Shown here one piece after another: positions 46,402 to 54,290 of a DNA stretch of 64,000 bases. Where the stretch lies: the NCBI RefSeq assembly GCF_025499515.1, contig NZ_JAMKFA010000017.1, forward strand, positions 1-64,000. The letters run 5' to 3'. A program made the position numbers and the translations under genes. Within the stretch, counting starts at the first letter, position 1, and each line of letters starts with the position of its first letter. Under the pieces are notes generated by a model, which did not search any database, was not told the DNA's origin, and saw nothing but the letters and a program-made list of their open reading frames with translations. The stretch is from Flavobacterium odoriferum. Lineage in GTDB: Bacteria > Bacteroidota > Bacteroidia > Flavobacteriales > Flavobacteriaceae.

Positions 46402-46794
46402 TTATGATTTCTTTCTTTTTTCTAACAAATCCGGATTTTCAATTGGGTTTTCTTCTCCAGTTAACGCTTTGTCAATTTTTTCAATGTAATCTAAACTGTC
46501 ATCGATGTAAAAAATCAAATTTGGTACTTTACGCAATTGATTTTTAACACGTTGTGCTAAATCGTGTTTGATTAATGGAGCATTACTTTTAACTGCGGCT
46601 AAAATTTCCCCTGCTTTTTCTGTTGGAAAAACACTTAAATGCACCTTTGCAATAGATAAATCTGAAGTTACATTCACTTTAGAAACCGAAATCACTAAAT
46701 TGTTAATATTATTTTTACGGATTTCACCTTGCAAAATTGATACCAAATCATTTTGCAAAAGCGCACCTATTTTTTTTTGTCTATTTGTTTCCAT
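46402..46794 (-). CDS. rbfA: 30S ribosome-binding factor A
   Basis: 130 residues with a KH-like fold. The opening is ETNRQKKIGALLQNDLVSIL, the central strand region VNVTSDLSIAKVHLSVFP and the motif IKHDLAQRVKNQLRKVPNLIFYIDDSLDY are characteristic. It is a cold-shock 16S maturation factor. It is immediately upstream of the LolC/E-like permease gene, the conserved order in Flavobacteriia. Confidence 0.96.
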   Translation of the reverse strand: METNRQKKIGALLQNDLVSILQGEIRKNNINNLVISVSKVNVTSDLSIAKVHLSVFPTEKAGEILAAVKSNAPLIKHDLAQRVKNQLRKVPNLIFYIDDSLDYIEKIDKALTGEENPIENPDLLEKRKKS

Positions 46795-46976
46795 TTGGCA
46801 AAAATACGACTTTTCTATTAATAATTTAGAAGCGAAGGGCTTGTTCAGTTTTGTTATTCATTTTCCCGCTTTTAACTACAATCTTTTTTATAATTCAAAG
46901 TTTTTATAACCTTTGAATTATAAAAAGGATTTCCGCGACAATCAGGGCTATATAGCAAGACTTTTTGTTTTTTTGT

Positions 46977-46984
46977 TAACTTTG
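46977..46984 (+). promoter_or_regulatory. -7 promoter box of the methylmalonyl-CoA epimerase gene
   Basis: TAACTTTG, 18 nt before the ATG at 47003. It lies inside the open frame upstream of that ATG, which argues against the longer start at 46913. Confidence 0.5.
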
Positions 46985-47002
46985 TATAACAAATTTAAAC
47001 TA

Positions 47003-47404
47003 ATGAGAAAAATAGAACATATTGGTATTGCTGTAAAAAGTTTAGAAACGTCAAATTTGCTTTTCGAAAAATTATTTGGTCAACCACCTTATAAACAAGA
47101 AGAAGTTGTTAGCGAAGGAGTGAAAACATCATTTTTTATGAATGGTCCAAACAAGATCGAATTGTTAGAAGCAACAAATCCGGATAGCCCAATTGCAAAA
47201 TTTATCGATAAAAAGGGAGAGGGAATCCATCACATCGCTTTTGACGTATATGATATTGAAGAAGAGATGATGAGATTGAAAAACGAAGGTTTTATAGTGT
47301 TGAATGAAGTGCCCAAAAAAGGTGCAGATAATAAATTAGTTGCTTTTCTTCATCCTAAAGGAACAAATGGGGTTTTAATTGAGCTTTGTCAGGAAATAAA
47401 ATAA
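47003..47404 (+). CDS. mce: Methylmalonyl-CoA epimerase
   Basis: About 133 residues, VOC/glyoxalase fold. It starts MRKIEHIGIAVKSLETSN, with the metal-binding His in IEHIGIAV, His in GIHHIAFDV and the C-terminal Glu in GVLIELCQE. It interconverts (R)- and (S)-methylmalonyl-CoA in propionate metabolism. The frame stays open to an ATG at 46913, but the added 30 residues are unlike the family and contain the promoter box, so I use 47003. Confidence 0.93.
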   Translation: MRKIEHIGIAVKSLETSNLLFEKLFGQPPYKQEEVVSEGVKTSFFMNGPNKIELLEATNPDSPIAKFIDKKGEGIHHIAFDVYDIEEEMMRLKNEGFIVLNEVPKKGADNKLVAFLHPKGTNGVLIELCQEIK

Positions 47405-47419
47405 TCTTTTAAAAAAAGA

Positions 47420-47451
47420 TTTGCGTGCAATAAAAATTAGTAGTAATATTG
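47420..47451 (+). promoter_or_regulatory. Promoter of the CAU tRNA
   Basis: TTTG (47420-47423), 20-bp spacer, TAATATTG (47444-47451), one mismatch to TAnnTTTG, 13 nt before the tRNA. Confidence 0.5.
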
Positions 47452-47463
47452 CAACCTCAAACT

Positions 47464-47537
47464 GGTCCTATAGCTCAGTTGGTTAGAGCACCTGACTCAT
47501 AATCAGGTGGTCCCTGGTTCGAGCCCAGGTGGGACCA
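47464..47537 (+). tRNA. tRNA with CAU anticodon, probably tRNA-Ile2 (lysidine) or elongator tRNA-Met
   Basis: A 74-nt cloverleaf: acceptor GGTCCTA/TGGGACC, D arm GCTCAGTTGGTTAGAGC, anticodon stem CCTGA/TCAGG with loop CTCATAA, T arm CCTGGTTCGAGCCCAGG, discriminator A. CCA is not encoded. Pairs C4-G69 and C5-G68 match the positive determinants known for E. coli TilS on tRNA-Ile2 and differ from E. coli elongator tRNA-Met, which favours Ile2. An initiator is unlikely because position 1 pairs and the three G-C anticodon pairs are absent. Confidence 0.9.
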
Positions 47538-47758
47538 CTTTAGTTTGAAAATTTGACAGAATATCGTTACAAAAACTAAATTTTAAGTTTTTTTTAAGTT
47601 TTTTTGTTAAAATAACTTGTAAAGTATAAAAATATTTATATTTTCGTATTATATAATTAAGTTAAACAATTGCAAATATTAACTTATTATTAAATAATAA
47701 CCTTTCTTAATTGAAAAGCAAATATAATTAATACTTTTACGCCCAATAAAACAAAACT

Positions 47759-47962
47759 ATGAATAAAATTTTAACCTTAATAGTGGTGCTTTTTAGCGTT
47801 CAAGCAGCAATTGCGGCTAATCCAACACCACCACCACCAACGCCACCCCCACCACCTGGTTTGCCTATAGATGGTAGTTTGGTTGTGCTATTTTTTATAG
47901 CATTAGTAACAGGTTATTATTTGTCTAAAAAATATATCTCAACAAAAAAAGGCTCTTTGTAA
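47759..47962 (+). CDS. Small exported protein with proline-rich linker and PID-CTERM-like sorting signal
   Basis: 67 residues: signal peptide (MNKILTLIVVLFSVQAAIAA), a Pro/Thr-rich stretch (NPTPPPPTPPPPPG), the motif LPIDG (residues 35-39), one transmembrane helix (LVVLFFIALVTGYYL) and a basic tail (SKKYISTKK). This tripartite motif-helix-basic tail resembles sorting signals of the PID-CTERM group in Bacteroidota, recognised by sortase- or exosortase-like enzymes. Here signal peptide and sorting signal nearly fill the protein, so almost nothing but the proline stretch would be exposed. Its stop codon lies within a terminator hairpin. Confidence 0.7.
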   Translation: MNKILTLIVVLFSVQAAIAANPTPPPPTPPPPPGLPIDGSLVVLFFIALVTGYYLSKKYISTKKGSL

Positions 47963-47973
47963 GAGCCTTTTTT
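47944..47973. terminator. Terminator overlapping the stop codon of the small protein gene
   Basis: GGCTCTT (47951-47957)/AAGAGCC (47961-47967) extended by A and T runs. The left arm is the last codons of the small gene and the stop lies in the loop. It serves both this gene and the convergent ribE. Confidence 0.8.
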
Positions 47974-48562
47974 ATTTTCTTAATTCATTCAATCTACTTA
48001 CGTATTTTCCAATTACATCGAATTCTAAATTTACTTTTGTGCCAATTTTAAAAGTATTAAAATTAGTATGATCATAAGTGTAAGGAATAATGGCAACACT
48101 AAAAGAGTTTAATTCTGAATTCACCACAGTCAAACTTGTTCCGTTTACAGTAATTGAGCCTTTTTCAATTGTAATATTGTTTAATGATGCATCGTATTCA
48201 AATGTAAAAACCCAACTTCCGTTTGCTTCTTTAATATTAGTGCAAGTTCCAGTTTGATCCACGTGTCCTTGAACAATATGTCCGTCAAGTCTGTCTCCTA
48301 GTTTCATGGCGCGTTCTAAATTTACAACATCACCTACACTCCAAGTCCTAATAGAAGTCTTGTCGATAGTTTCTTTAATAGCGGTTACCGTGTAATTTTT
48401 ATTTTCAATTTTTACAACGGTTAAACAAATGCCATTATGGGCTACGCTTTGGTCAATTTTTAATTCATGTGTAATTTCAGATTCTACCGTTAAGTGCAGG
48501 TTTTCCTGATCTTTTTCGATTTCTTTTATAATTCCGAGGGTTTCTATAATTCCGGTAAACAT
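47972..48562 (-). CDS. ribE: Riboflavin synthase, alpha subunit
   Basis: About 196 residues with two lumazine-binding repeats: MFTGIIETLGIIKEIE... with NGICLTVVKIENK in repeat 1, and HGIVQGHVDQTGT/VNGTSLTVVNSEL in repeat 2. It dismutates two 6,7-dimethyl-8-ribityllumazine molecules to riboflavin. The canonical start is MFTGII at 48562; the longer frame extends into the promoter region shared with pdxA. The gene is divergent from pdxA. Confidence 0.95.
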   Translation of the reverse strand: MFTGIIETLGIIKEIEKDQENLHLTVESEITHELKIDQSVAHNGICLTVVKIENKNYTVTAIKETIDKTSIRTWSVGDVVNLERAMKLGDRLDGHIVQGHVDQTGTCTNIKEANGSWVFTFEYDASLNNITIEKGSITVNGTSLTVVNSELNSFSVAIIPYTYDHTNFNTFKIGTKVNLEFDVIGKYVSRLNELRK

Positions 48563-48579
48563 AACTGATTTAATTTTAC

Positions 48580-48587
48580 TAAATTTG
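48580..48587 (+). promoter_or_regulatory. -7 promoter box of pdxA
   Basis: TAAATTTG, exact TAnnTTTG match, 33 nt before the pdxA start. Confidence 0.45.
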
Positions 48588-48620
48588 CACATCAAAAGTA
48601 AGCAATAAATCACATTTGTC

Positions 48621-49670
48621 ATGGTTAAAAAAGCAGAAAATATAATTGTTGGAATTTCGATTGGAGATTTAAATGGTATTGGAAGCGAGGTTATTTTAAA
48701 AACATTTGAAGATACTCGAATGTTAGAATTGTGTACGCCTGTAATTTTTGCGAATGTAAAAATCGTTTCTTTTTTAAAGAAAGAGCTAAAGTTAGATGTT
48801 GCTATTCATGGAATTGATAAATTAGAACAATTAGTTGTTGGGAAAATCAATGTATTGAATGTTTGGCGTGAAGGTGTAAATTTAGAATTCGGGAAAAATG
48901 ATGATGTTGTAGGAAGTTATGCTATAAAATCTTTTGTTGCAGCTACTAAAGCGCTAAAAGAAGGATTGGTTGATGTTTTGGTAACAGCGCCTATTAATAA
49001 GTATAATATTCAATCAGAAGAATTCAAATTCCCAGGTCACACTGATTATTTAGATAAAGAGTTAGAAGGCGATGCGTTAATGTTAATGGTGCACGATGAT
49101 TTACGTGTTGGATTACTTACTGATCATGTTCCAGTGAATGAAGTAGCGAAACATTTGAATGAAAAATTAATTTCGACTAAAATTAAAACCATCATTCAAA
49201 CGTTGAAGCAAGATTTTGAAATTGAAAAACCAAAAGTGGCTGTTTTAGGATTGAATCCACATTCAGGAGATAATGGAGTTATTGGTCAAGAAGAGGAAAA
49301 AATCATCAAACCGGCCTTGAAAAAATTATTTGAAGCGGGAAATATGGTTTTCGGACCTTTTCCAGCGGACGGATTTTTTGGTTCAGCACAATATGAAAAA
49401 TACGATGCGGTAATTGCAACTTATCATGATCAAGGATTGATTCCTTTCAAAACATTGTCGTTTGGTAACGGAGTAAATTACACAGCAGGATTAAATAAAA
49501 TTAGAACTTCTCCCGATCACGGAACTGCATATGAAATTGCAGGTAAAGGAGTGGCTAATCACGAGTCATTTAAAGAGGCGGTTTATTTGGCAATTGATAT
49601 TTATAACAAAAGAAATGACTATCAAGAGCTGATTAAAAACCCTTTAAAAACAAAAGAAAAACAGTTATAA
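48621..49670 (+). CDS. pdxA: 4-hydroxythreonine-4-phosphate dehydrogenase
   Basis: 349 residues. Recognisable blocks are ISIGDLNGIGSEVIL, VTAPINKYNIQSEEFKFPGHTDYL with the metal-binding His, LLTDHVPVNEVAKHL, GLNPHSGDNG, ATYHDQGLIPFK with its metal His, and TSPDHGTAYEIAGKG. It is an NAD-dependent enzyme of pyridoxal 5'-phosphate synthesis in the DXP-dependent pathway. It precedes yceD-rpmF, the usual flavobacterial order, but a separate promoter at 49693 indicates it is transcribed apart from them. Confidence 0.96.
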   Translation: MVKKAENIIVGISIGDLNGIGSEVILKTFEDTRMLELCTPVIFANVKIVSFLKKELKLDVAIHGIDKLEQLVVGKINVLNVWREGVNLEFGKNDDVVGSYAIKSFVAATKALKEGLVDVLVTAPINKYNIQSEEFKFPGHTDYLDKELEGDALMLMVHDDLRVGLLTDHVPVNEVAKHLNEKLISTKIKTIIQTLKQDFEIEKPKVAVLGLNPHSGDNGVIGQEEEKIIKPALKKLFEAGNMVFGPFPADGFFGSAQYEKYDAVIATYHDQGLIPFKTLSFGNGVNYTAGLNKIRTSPDHGTAYEIAGKGVANHESFKEAVYLAIDIYNKRNDYQELIKNPLKTKEKQL

Positions 49671-49692
49671 ACAAAAAAATGTTCACAACTGG

Positions 49693-49721
49693 TTTGAATT
49701 TATAAATATTTTATATCTTTG
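49693..49721 (+). promoter_or_regulatory. Promoter of the yceD-rpmF unit
   Basis: TTTG (49693-49696), 17-bp spacer, TATCTTTG (49714-49721): a full match to the flavobacterial consensus, 30 nt before the yceD ATG. Confidence 0.65.
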
Positions 49722-49751
49722 CACACCTTTTAAAAAGGTAAAACTGTTGTT

Positions 49752-50291
49752 ATGAATGATTTAAAAGAATATTTAATACCATTCGTGGGATTAAAAATAG
49801 GGAAGCATCAGTTTGATTATCAAATAGATAATACGTTCTTTAAAAACTTTGATTACGACGAATACAATGCCGTTTCAGTCAAAGTTGATATTGTTTTAGA
49901 GAAGAAAAGCACTATGCTTGAACTCGATTTTAAGCACAAAGGAACAGTAAATGTACCTTGCGATGTGTCTGGAGAAGAGTTTGATTTGCCAATTAAAGGA
50001 AAATTAAAACTTTTAGTTAAGTTTGGAGATGCCTTTAATGATGAGAATGAGGAGTTGCTCATTTTGCCTCATGGTGAATTTCAAGTAAATGTAGCGCAAT
50101 ATATATATGAGTCTATTATATTGTCAGTTCCTTTACGAAGAGTACATCCGGGTGTTAAAGACGGTTCTTTAACGGATGTAATTGAAAAATTGGAATCGCT
50201 TTCTCCAAAAGAAAACAAAAAAGAAGAAGAACAAAATAATGATATTGACCCTAGATGGGAGAATTTAAAAAAACTATTAACGGATAAATAA
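49752..50291 (+). CDS. DUF177/YceD family protein
   Basis: 179 residues. The family core is LELDFKHKGTVNVPCDVSGEEFDLPIKGKLKLLVKFG and the C-terminal DPRWENLKKLL, both typical of YceD. YceD is coupled to L32 and implicated in 23S rRNA accumulation in bacteria and plants. It is 9 bp from rpmF, the conserved pair. Confidence 0.93.
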   Translation: MNDLKEYLIPFVGLKIGKHQFDYQIDNTFFKNFDYDEYNAVSVKVDIVLEKKSTMLELDFKHKGTVNVPCDVSGEEFDLPIKGKLKLLVKFGDAFNDENEELLILPHGEFQVNVAQYIYESIILSVPLRRVHPGVKDGSLTDVIEKLESLSPKENKKEEEQNNDIDPRWENLKKLLTDK

Positions 50292-50300
50292 AATAGAACA

Positions 50301-50495
50301 ATGGCACATCCTAAGAGAAGACAGTCGTCTACAAGAAGAGATAAAAGAAGAACACATTACAAAGCGACAGTTGCTCAAATCGCAACATGTCCAATAACTG
50401 GTGAAGCACACTTATACCACAGAGCTTACTGGCATGAAGGTAAAATGTACTACAGAGGTCAAGTTGTAATTGATAAAAATGAAGCAGTAGCTTAA
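50301..50495 (+). CDS. rpmF: 50S ribosomal protein L32
   Basis: 64 residues. It begins [22 protein letters not shown] and has [16 protein letters not shown], where only one Cys of the zinc-binding set seen in other L32 proteins is kept. It is a large-subunit protein. A strong terminator follows at 50518-50546, so it ends the yceD-rpmF unit. Confidence 0.97.
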   Translation: MAHPKRRQSSTRRDKRRTHYKATVAQIATCPITGEAHLYHRAYWHEGKMYYRGQVVIDKNEAVA

Positions 50496-50517
50496 TTGCA
50501 TCAGAGAAAAAATAGAG

Positions 50518-50546
50518 AAAACTCTCACATTGTGAGAGTTTTTTTG
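50518..50546 (+). terminator. Terminator after rpmF
   Basis: ACTCTCAC (50521-50528)/GTGAGAGT with a 3-nt loop, followed by a run of T. Confidence 0.85.
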
Positions 50547-50662
50547 TTAAGTACCTATTTCGTTTATAATTAACAAAAACGAATAGGATTCGTTTGAAAT
50601 TTTTTTTGTAATTTCCACCACTTTTTGAACCTTAAAAATTCAGAAGGAAAAATTAATCGAAG

Positions 50663-51658
50663 ATGAATAAAATAACAGCAGCAATTACGGCAGTAGGTTC
50701 TTATGTTCCCGACTTTGTTCTGTCGAATCAAGTATTGGAAACATTAGTAGATACTAATGACGAATGGATTACCACTCGTACCGGAATTAAAGAAAGAAGA
50801 TTGTTAAAAGAAGAAGGCCAAGGTACTTCTTTCATGGCAATTAAAGCCGCTCAAAACTTATTAGAGAAAGCCAATTTAGATCCTAAAGATATCGATTTAG
50901 TGATTATGGCAACGGCAACACCAGATATGCCAGTAGCTTCAACTGGAGTTTATGTAGCTACACAAATTGGCGCAACAAATGCTTTTGCATTTGATTTACA
51001 AGCCGCTTGTTCGAGTTTCCTTTACGGAATGTCTGCAGCATCAGCTTATATTGCATCTGGAAAATACAAAAAAGTTTTATTAATTGGTGCCGATAAAATG
51101 TCATCAATTATTGATTATACAGACAGAGCTACTTGTATCATTTTTGGTGATGGAGCAGGAGCCGTATTGTTTGAACCAAATACAGAAGGATTAGGTCTTC
51201 AAGATGAAATTCTAAAAAGTGATGGAATCGGAAGAGAATTCTTAAAAATTGAAGCGGGTGGTTCTATTTTACCTCCTTCAGAAGAAACCGTTAAAAACAA
51301 ACAACATTTTGTTTTCCAAGACGGAAAAACGGTTTTTAAATACGCAGTTTCTGGAATGGCTGATGTGAGTGAGAAAATCATGCAACGAAACAATTTATCT
51401 CACGACGATATCAATTGGTTAGTAGCGCATCAAGCAAACAGAAGAATTATCGATGCTACTGCAAATCGTATGGAGTTAGACGAATCTAAAGTTCTAATCA
51501 ACATTCAAAAATACGGAAATACCACTTCGGCAACCCTACCTTTATTATTATCAGATTTCGAAAACCAATTGAAAAAAGGAGATAACATTATCTTTGCAGC
51601 TTTTGGTGGCGGATTCACATGGGGTGCTATCTATTTAAAATGGGCTTACACTAAATAA
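50663..51658 (+). CDS. fabH: 3-oxoacyl-[acyl-carrier-protein] synthase III (KAS III)
   Basis: 331 residues. Catalytic residues are visible: Cys116 in QAACSSFLYG, His256 in AHQANRRI and Asn286 in GNTTSATLP. It condenses acetyl-CoA (or branched acyl-CoAs in Flavobacteria) with malonyl-ACP to start fatty-acid synthesis. It is 26 bp upstream of accB, a conserved linkage. Confidence 0.97.
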   Translation: MNKITAAITAVGSYVPDFVLSNQVLETLVDTNDEWITTRTGIKERRLLKEEGQGTSFMAIKAAQNLLEKANLDPKDIDLVIMATATPDMPVASTGVYVATQIGATNAFAFDLQAACSSFLYGMSAASAYIASGKYKKVLLIGADKMSSIIDYTDRATCIIFGDGAGAVLFEPNTEGLGLQDEILKSDGIGREFLKIEAGGSILPPSEETVKNKQHFVFQDGKTVFKYAVSGMADVSEKIMQRNNLSHDDINWLVAHQANRRIIDATANRMELDESKVLINIQKYGNTTSATLPLLLSDFENQLKKGDNIIFAAFGGGFTWGAIYLKWAYTK

Positions 51659-51684
51659 AAACAAACTAAACTAAATCAAATATT

Positions 51685-52170
51685 ATGGATATTAGAGAGA
51701 TTCAAAACCTAATCAAATTTGTAGCAAAATCAGGAGCTACAGAAGTAAAATTAGAAATGGACGATTTTAAAATCACCATAAAAACAACTGCTGAAGGAAC
51801 AGAAAGCACAACTACTTATGTGCAACAAATGCCAATGCAAGCTACACCTCAAATGGTAGCACCTCAAGTAGTGGCACAACCAACTGTTTCTGACACAGTT
51901 GCTGCGCCAACATCAGACGATAACGCAAAATACATTACTGTTAAATCGCCAATTATAGGTACTTTTTATAGAAAACCAGCTCCAGATAAACCTATGTTTG
52001 TTGAAGTAGGGTCAACAATTGGAAAAGGAGATGTTCTTTGTGTAATAGAAGCAATGAAATTATTCAACGAAATTGAATCAGAAGTTTCTGGTAAAATTGT
52101 AAAAGTTTTGGTGGACGATTCTTCACCAGTTGAATTTGATCAACCTTTATTCTTAGTTGATCCATCTTAA
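51685..52170 (+). CDS. accB: Acetyl-CoA carboxylase biotin carboxyl carrier protein
   Basis: 161 residues. The N-terminal helix region MDIREIQNLIKFVAKSGATE, a Gln/Pro/Ala-rich linker (about 50-85) and a C-terminal biotinyl domain with biotinylation motif EAMKLFNEI are present. It carries carboxybiotin between AccC and the carboxyltransferase. The gene is 26 bp from fabH. Confidence 0.96.
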   Translation: MDIREIQNLIKFVAKSGATEVKLEMDDFKITIKTTAEGTESTTTYVQQMPMQATPQMVAPQVVAQPTVSDTVAAPTSDDNAKYITVKSPIIGTFYRKPAPDKPMFVEVGSTIGKGDVLCVIEAMKLFNEIESEVSGKIVKVLVDDSSPVEFDQPLFLVDPS

Positions 52171-52261
52171 TAAAGTTAGAAGTTAGAAGTTGGAAGTTAG
52201 AAGTTTTCTTTCTTCATAATTGTCTAATTGACACATTGTCTAATTATCTAATTAAAAAAAC
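52171..52261. repeat. Low-complexity spacer between accB and accC
   Basis: Short tandem and near-tandem words (GAAGTTAGAAGTTGGAAGTT, TGTCTAATTGACACATTGTC, TTATCTAATTA). No ORF or hairpin with a T run. Not needed for the operon; likely a fossil of an intergenic repeat. Confidence 0.5.
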
Positions 52262-53608
52262 ATGTTTAAAAAAATATTAATTGCCAATAGAGGTGAAATT
52301 GCACTACGTGTAATTAGAACCTGTAGAGAAATGGGCATCAAAACGGTAGCGGTTTATTCAACAGCAGATGCTGATAGTTTGCATGTAAAATTTGCAGACG
52401 AGGCTGTTTGTATTGGGCCACCTCCAAGTAATTTATCGTACTTAAAAATGTCTAATATTATAGCTGCTGCAGAAATTACAAATGCAGACGCTATTCACCC
52501 AGGTTACGGATTTTTATCTGAAAACGCTAAATTTTCTAAGATTTGTCAAGAACATGGTATTAAATTTATTGGAGCTTCTCCAGAAATGATTGATCGTATG
52601 GGAGACAAAGCATCTGCAAAATCAACCATGATTGAAGCTGGTGTTCCATGTGTTCCAGGTTCTGAAGGTATTTTAGAAGATTTTGAACAAGCTAAAAAAG
52701 TAGCTAAAGAAATCGGTTATCCTGTAATGATGAAAGCTACTGCAGGTGGTGGTGGAAAAGGGATGAGAGCTATTTGGAAAGAAGACGAATTATTGAAAGC
52801 ATGGGAAAGTGCTCGTCAAGAAGCAGCAGCAGCCTTCGGAAACGATGGAATGTATATGGAAAAGCTTATCGAAGAGCCTCGTCATATTGAAATTCAAGTA
52901 GTTGGTGATTCTTATGGAAAAGCGTGTCACCTTTCGGAAAGAGATTGTTCTGTACAACGTCGTCATCAAAAGTTAACAGAAGAAACTCCTTCACCTTTTA
53001 TGACAGATGAATTACGTGAAAAAATGGGAACTGCTGCAGTTAAAGCAGCAGAATACATTAAATACGAAGGAGCTGGAACAGTAGAATTTTTGGTTGATAA
53101 ACACAGAAATTTCTATTTCATGGAAATGAATACACGTATTCAAGTTGAACACCCAATTACGGAACAAGTTGTTGATTATGACTTAATTCGTGAACAAATA
53201 ATGGTTGCGGCAGGAATTCCAATTTCAGGAAAAAACTATTATCCACAATTGCACTCAATAGAATGTCGTATTAATGCTGAAGATCCGTATAATGATTTTC
53301 GCCCTTCGCCTGGTAAAATTACGGTTTTACATGCGCCAGGAGGACACGGAGTGCGTTTAGATACGCATGTTTATGCAGGATATACAATTCCGCCTAATTA
53401 TGACTCTATGATAGCTAAGTTGATTACAACCGCTCAAACCAGAGAAGAAGCAATTAACAAAATGAAGCGTGCGTTAGATGAATTCGTAATTGAAGGAATC
53501 AAAACTACAATTCCATTTCATAGACAATTAATGGATGAACCAGATTATGTAGCTGGGAATTATACCACAAAATTTATGGAATCTTTCGTAATGAAAGAAC
53601 AAGAATAA
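52262..53608 (+). CDS. accC: Acetyl-CoA carboxylase biotin carboxylase subunit
   Basis: 448 residues, normal length. ATP-grasp motifs: [20 protein letters not shown] at the start, [12 protein letters not shown] (Gly-rich ATP loop), [14 protein letters not shown] (catalytic region), [16 protein letters not shown]. It carboxylates the biotin of AccB. It is separated from accB by the repeat-rich spacer and ends at a symmetric terminator. Confidence 0.97.
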   Translation: MFKKILIANRGEIALRVIRTCREMGIKTVAVYSTADADSLHVKFADEAVCIGPPPSNLSYLKMSNIIAAAEITNADAIHPGYGFLSENAKFSKICQEHGIKFIGASPEMIDRMGDKASAKSTMIEAGVPCVPGSEGILEDFEQAKKVAKEIGYPVMMKATAGGGGKGMRAIWKEDELLKAWESARQEAAAAFGNDGMYMEKLIEEPRHIEIQVVGDSYGKACHLSERDCSVQRRHQKLTEETPSPFMTDELREKMGTAAVKAAEYIKYEGAGTVEFLVDKHRNFYFMEMNTRIQVEHPITEQVVDYDLIREQIMVAAGIPISGKNYYPQLHSIECRINAEDPYNDFRPSPGKITVLHAPGGHGVRLDTHVYAGYTIPPNYDSMIAKLITTAQTREEAINKMKRALDEFVIEGIKTTIPFHRQLMDEPDYVAGNYTTKFMESFVMKEQE

Positions 53609-53612
53609 AATA

Positions 53613-53645
53613 AAAAAAGCGATTTCAATTGAAATCGCTTTTTTT
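53613..53645. terminator. Bidirectional terminator between accC and queD
   Basis: A near-perfect palindrome AAAAAAGCGATTTCAATT/AATTGAAATCGCTTTTTT, T runs both ways, between convergent genes. Confidence 0.88.
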
Positions 53646-53647
53646 AT

Positions 53648-54097
53648 TTAGTTATCTTCCGCATACCATTCGGCAAAAGAAGTTTCTGTTTCTTGAAGTT
53701 TTAATGAATGTAATTCGATGTTTTCGGGTAATAAGTTTTTAATTTTATTAGAAAAATCAATTACCATATTTTCACTTGTAGGTTGATAATCTACTAAAAT
53801 TACATCGTGACCTCTCGATTGAAGCTCGTTGGCTAATTCTATATGTGGTGTGTTTTTGTTGAAAACTGTTGCGTGATCAAAGACGTCAACAATTTGTTCT
53901 TTTACGATTTTTTTTAAATCACCAAAATCGATTACCATTCCATATTTTACATTATTTGTATCTGTAATAGGTCTACCAATAACTGTTACAGAAAGTTTGT
54001 AACTATGACCGTGGACATTTTTGCATTTACCATCATAGCCATATAAAGCGTGACCGGTTTCAAAGTTAAATTGTTTTGTAATTCTAATTTTTGACAT
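53648..54097 (-). CDS. queD: 6-carboxytetrahydropterin synthase (QueD/PTPS family)
   Basis: 149 residues. Zinc ligands and active-site residues are visible in ETGHALYGYDGKCKNVHGHSYK; the CxxxHGH motif is typical of QueD rather than of true PTPS. DHATVFN and ETETSFAEWY follow. It makes 6-carboxy-tetrahydropterin for queuosine (7-deazaguanine) synthesis. It is the last gene of the minus-strand unit and stops 3 bp from a symmetric terminator. Confidence 0.93.
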   Translation of the reverse strand: MSKIRITKQFNFETGHALYGYDGKCKNVHGHSYKLSVTVIGRPITDTNNVKYGMVIDFGDLKKIVKEQIVDVFDHATVFNKNTPHIELANELQSRGHDVILVDYQPTSENMVIDFSNKIKNLLPENIELHSLKLQETETSFAEWYAEDN

Positions 54098-54107
54098 AAT
54101 TTACAAT

Positions 54108-54290
54108 TTATTGGTCAAGATTTTTTTCTTTTTTCTTAGCTCTATAATATAAAAAATAAGCTAAGCCAGCTAAAACGGCAACAGGTACAAATGAACCAAT
54201 TAATACACCAATTTGATATGTTCCGTCGGGGTCATTTTTTATTTTTTCTTCTATGTTTACTTGCTGTAATGCGATAATTAAACTTTTCAT
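54108..54290 (-). CDS. Small single-pass membrane protein, unknown function
   Basis: 60 residues: an N-terminal polar stretch, one transmembrane helix (IGVLIGSFVPVAVLAGLAYFLYY) and a Lys-rich tail. Its start overlaps the stop of the upstream crotonase gene by 4 bp (ATGA), and queD follows after 10 bp, so it is a real translated member of the operon. No family recognised. Confidence 0.65.
   Translation of the reverse strand: MKSLIIALQQVNIEEKIKNDPDGTYQIGVLIGSFVPVAVLAGLAYFLYYRAKKKEKNLDQ

Larger units (their letters stand above)
47405..47758. other. Intergenic region holding a tRNA; otherwise AT-rich
   Basis: Contains a promoter and tRNA gene (47420-47537). The remaining ~220 bp before the next gene is very AT-rich with T runs and no credible ORF; nothing else identified. 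Confidence 0.6.
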
